Under the pieces are notes generated by a model. That model ran no database searches. It was given only the letters and a program-made list of their open reading frames with translations, and had not been told where the DNA came from. A program made the translations under genes and the position numbers. DNA of 64,000 nucleotides from Cervus elaphus (Eukaryota > Chordata > Mammalia > Artiodactyla > Cervidae): the NCBI RefSeq assembly GCF_910594005.1, contig NW_025316725.1, forward strand, positions 248,001 through 312,000, written 5' to 3'. Position 1 is the stretch's first letter. Every line of letters begins with the position of its first letter. Below are positions 62,301 through 64,000 of the stretch, one piece after another.

Positions 62301-62756
62301 AGGGCAATTGGGACGCCTCACCAGCTGAGGTGGGAGACCAAGGGTCCCTTTCCACGTGCCACAGGAATCCTGGGACTCCTATCAAGTTTCAGAGGAGTCA
62401 GGAATCGTCTCCTTTGGAGGCAATGATCTCCGCGTACCTCTGGAGTTTTCAAAGGATGTGAGGCCTCCGGTCGCGATGAGGTGGGGAACTAGGTCTTTCT
62501 CTGTGGTCTCCACAGGGGATTCAGACATCCTTTCGTCTTGTGAGATGCAAGACGAGCCTGCATTCAAGTCACTGCAGGGATGTCCGGCCTTATTTTGAGT
62601 CAGGGCATCGCGGTGTCCATTCCCCTTGAGGCTGCAAACTCAGGGTCCCTCTCACATACCTAGAGCTGAGAGAAGCCTCCTCTTGAGGTGCTTGTGGTAA
62701 GGTGGTATTCCTCTGGAGTCGAAGCCAGGGACTAACCTCTCATCTCGAGTTGATTT
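56387..62756 (+). repeat. 8-monomer higher-order unit K-L-N-L-N-O-Q-R, copy 2
   Basis: Monomers start at 56387, 57182, 57978, 58773, 59569, 60363, 61159 and 61962. The match to copy 1 is close to perfect up to about 61735. There the Q monomer gains 7 bases, and the final R monomer follows a different R variant (GTGACTTCAGG, CCATCAAGG, CGAGGGGGAAGTCTC, CGATGGGGATGG). The duplicated stretch therefore ends inside the Q monomer, matching its start inside the Q monomer at about 48680. Confidence 0.87.
61732..61759 (+). other. 7-base insertion that rebuilds an inverted repeat
   Basis: The Q monomer at 61159 reads CGTCTTG, CGTCTCC, CAAGACG, then AAAGACG, while its partner at 55370-55390 reads CGTCTTG, CGAGACG, AAAGACG with no insertion. 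The added TCTCCCA restores the right arm CAAGACG, which the Q class had lost. The new spacer CGTCTCC is the exact reverse complement of the spacer GGAGACG present in other units (for example near 34700). A short copy of the opposite strand, as in quasipalindrome template switching, explains both facts. Confidence 0.75.
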
Positions 62757-64000
62757 TTGGTCCACGGAGCTCTTTCGTGTTGCTACAGTAACCTCAGGAT
62801 CCCTCTAGCCTGGAAAAAGTGTTCTTGGGGTTTCTCTGGATTGCCATGAAGGAAATCAAGGCTCCTTTCATGTGTGATGTGCAACACGGAATTGCTCTGC
62901 ACGCAGTGCAGGGGAATCGGGCCTCATCTCGCGGCTAGGGGGAAGTCTCATTGTTTTTCTCGAGTTGCGGCGGGAACCTGGGGTATATTCTCCAGTTACG
63001 ACGGGGATGGCCCTTCCACACACGTGTTTGTTCAGCGACATCAGGACTCCTGCCTAGTTGCGAGGGACAACTCGGGATTCTCCTCGAGCCTTGGCAGGGC
63101 AATTGGGACGCCTCTCCAGCTGAGGCGGGAGACCAAGGGTCCCTTTCCACGTGCCACAGGAATCCTGGGACTCCTATCAAATTTCCCGAGGAGTCAGGCA
63201 TCGTCTCCTTTGGAGGCACTGATCTCCGCGTACCTCTGGAGTTTTCAAAGAATGTTAGGCCTCCGGTCGCGATGAGGTGGGGAACTAGGTCTTCCTCTGT
63301 GGTCTCCACAGGGGATTCAGACATCCTTTCGACTTGGGTGATGCAAGACGAGCCTGCATTCAAGTCACTGAAGGGATATCCGGCCTTATTTCGAGTCTGG
63401 GCATAGCGGTGTCCATTCCACTTGAGGCTGCAATCTCAGGGTCCCTCTCACATACCTAGAGCTGAGAGAAGCCTCCTCTTGAGGTGCTTGTGGTAAGGTG
63501 GTATTCCTCTGGAGTCGAAGCCAGGGACTAACCTCTCATCTCGAGTTCATTTTTGGTCCACGGAGCTCTTTCGTGTTGCTACAGTGACCTCAGGATCCCT
63601 CTAGCCTTGAAACAGTGTTCTTGGGGTTTCTCTGGAGTGCCATCAAGGAAATCAAGGCTCCTTTCATGTGTGATATGCAAGACGGAATTGCTCTGCACGC
63701 AGTGCAGGGGAATCCGGCCTTATCTCGTGGCGAGGGGGAAGTCTCATGGTTTTTCTCGAGTTGCGGCGGGAACCTGGGGTATATTCTCGAGTTACGACTG
63801 GGATGGCCCTTCCACCCACGTGTTTGTTCAGCGACGACAGGACTTCTGCCTAGTTGCGAGGGACAACTCGGGATTCTCCTCGAGGCTTGGCAGGGCAATT
63901 GGGACGCCTCTCCAGCTGAGGTGGGAGACCAAGGGTCCCTTTCCACGTGCCACAGGAATCCTGGGACTCCTATCAAGTTTCACGAGGAGTCAGGCATCGT
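62757..64000 (+). repeat. L monomer and partial P monomer at right edge
   Basis: The unit at 62757 is L class (GGAAAAAGTG, CGGCTAGGGGG, AAAGAATGTTAG), with TTCCCGAGGAGTC and GCAATCTCAGG like the L units at 26167 and 30940, and unlike the L units at 50821-59568. The partial unit from 63553 is P class (GTGATATGCAAGACGG, CTCGTGGCGAGG, CGACTGGGATGG). An L-P order is that of the S-T-L-P-K-N repeat, so the K-L-N-O-Q-R type repeat ends at about 62756 and the array continues past the window. Confidence 0.76.

Larger units (their letters stand above)
1..64000 (+). repeat. Ruminant satellite I-type array, about 796-bp unit
   Basis: The complete window is a head-to-tail array, all units on the same strand. 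The phase marker TTGGTCCACGG (or a one-base variant) occurs every 793-803 bp from 704 to 63553, giving 79 full units and two partial ones. Each unit typically has one GGATCC, one CTGCAG and one GAGCTC, and several CTCGAG sites. The unit is itself built of 31-bp subrepeats. This two-level organisation is known for pecoran satellite I (bovine 1.715, sheep/goat satellite I, cervid satellite I). A 796-bp unit fits the roughly 0.8-kb cervid form better than the 0.82-kb caprine or 1.4-kb bovine forms; I did not compare against any database. No SINE, LINE, LTR, microsatellite tract or unique DNA interrupts the array. Likely location is a centromere or pericentromere, by family knowledge. Confidence 0.9.

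Noticed and set aside
1..64000. CENP-B box (TTCG....A..CGGG pattern) in the unit
   Set aside because: The best candidates, such as TTTCGAGTCAGGGCATCGC, or CCCGAGTTGTCCC on the other strand, match only part of the essential bases. I cannot support a functional box.
1..64000. CRISPR-like array, because short repeats alternate with variable sequence at the 31-bp scale
   Set aside because: The 31-bp units are contiguous and degenerate, with no exact repeat/spacer alternation and no cas genes. The 796-bp unit is a eukaryotic satellite.
1..64000. Bacterial or phage origin, with genes and operons
   Set aside because: There is no coding density, ribosome binding site pattern or gene order; the array structure and 31-bp substructure fit ruminant satellite I.

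Overview
The whole 64 kb window is one uninterrupted tandem array of a single satellite DNA. I see no protein-coding gene, RNA gene, transposon, CRISPR array or unique sequence anywhere. The repeat unit is about 796 bp: the phase marker TTGGTCCACGG recurs from base 704 to base 63553 with 79 complete periods (mean 795.6 bp), plus a partial unit at each edge. Within each 796-bp unit I can read 25 consecutive 31-bp degenerate subrepeats and a 21-bp remainder, with core GGGAYTCCTCTCGAG. A long unit built from 31-bp subrepeats is the established signature of pecoran ruminant satellite I: bovine 1.715 satellite (about 1.4 kb), sheep/goat satellite I (about 0.82 kb) and cervid/muntjac satellite I (about 0.8 kb). 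The 796-bp length points best to a deer-family genome (Cervidae), probably pericentromeric or centromeric. The species call is inference from unit length.

Layout. Bases 1-6273: older-looking subfamily A monomers (markers CTTTCCTGTGTGATG and CGGCATTG). Bases 6274-7864: two subfamily B monomers (CTTTCATGTGTGATG, CGGAATTG). Bases 7378-26474: a 12-monomer, 9.55-kb segment present twice in tandem and nearly identical; the recombination joint is placed within 9 bp at 16927-16935. Bases about 24600-33700: a 6-monomer (4773 bp) higher-order repeat in two copies, of which the first overlaps the end of the 12-mer. Bases 34122-38892: the most individual monomers, without a clear higher-order period. Bases 38893-45255: a 6-monomer (4772 bp) periodicity, 1.33 copies. 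Bases 45256-62756: higher-order repeats made of monomer classes K-L-N-O-Q-R, first as a 6-mer, then twice as an 8-mer K-L-N-L-N-O-Q-R (6361 bp). Bases 62757-64000: one L monomer and the start of a P monomer. The letters are my own labels.

The long overlapping open frames that fill both strands are a by-product of a CpG-rich, stop-poor repeat. The period is not a multiple of three, so the frames cannot continue through successive units, and the same products recur in degraded forms. What is informative here is the history of the array: unequal exchange at several scales (1, 2, 4, 6, 8 and 12 monomers), a traceable 6-mer to 8-mer conversion, a local template-switch-like insertion in a conserved dyad, and a cluster of single-base indels that looks like a consensus/assembly error. 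I did not find a new functional system and do not claim one.
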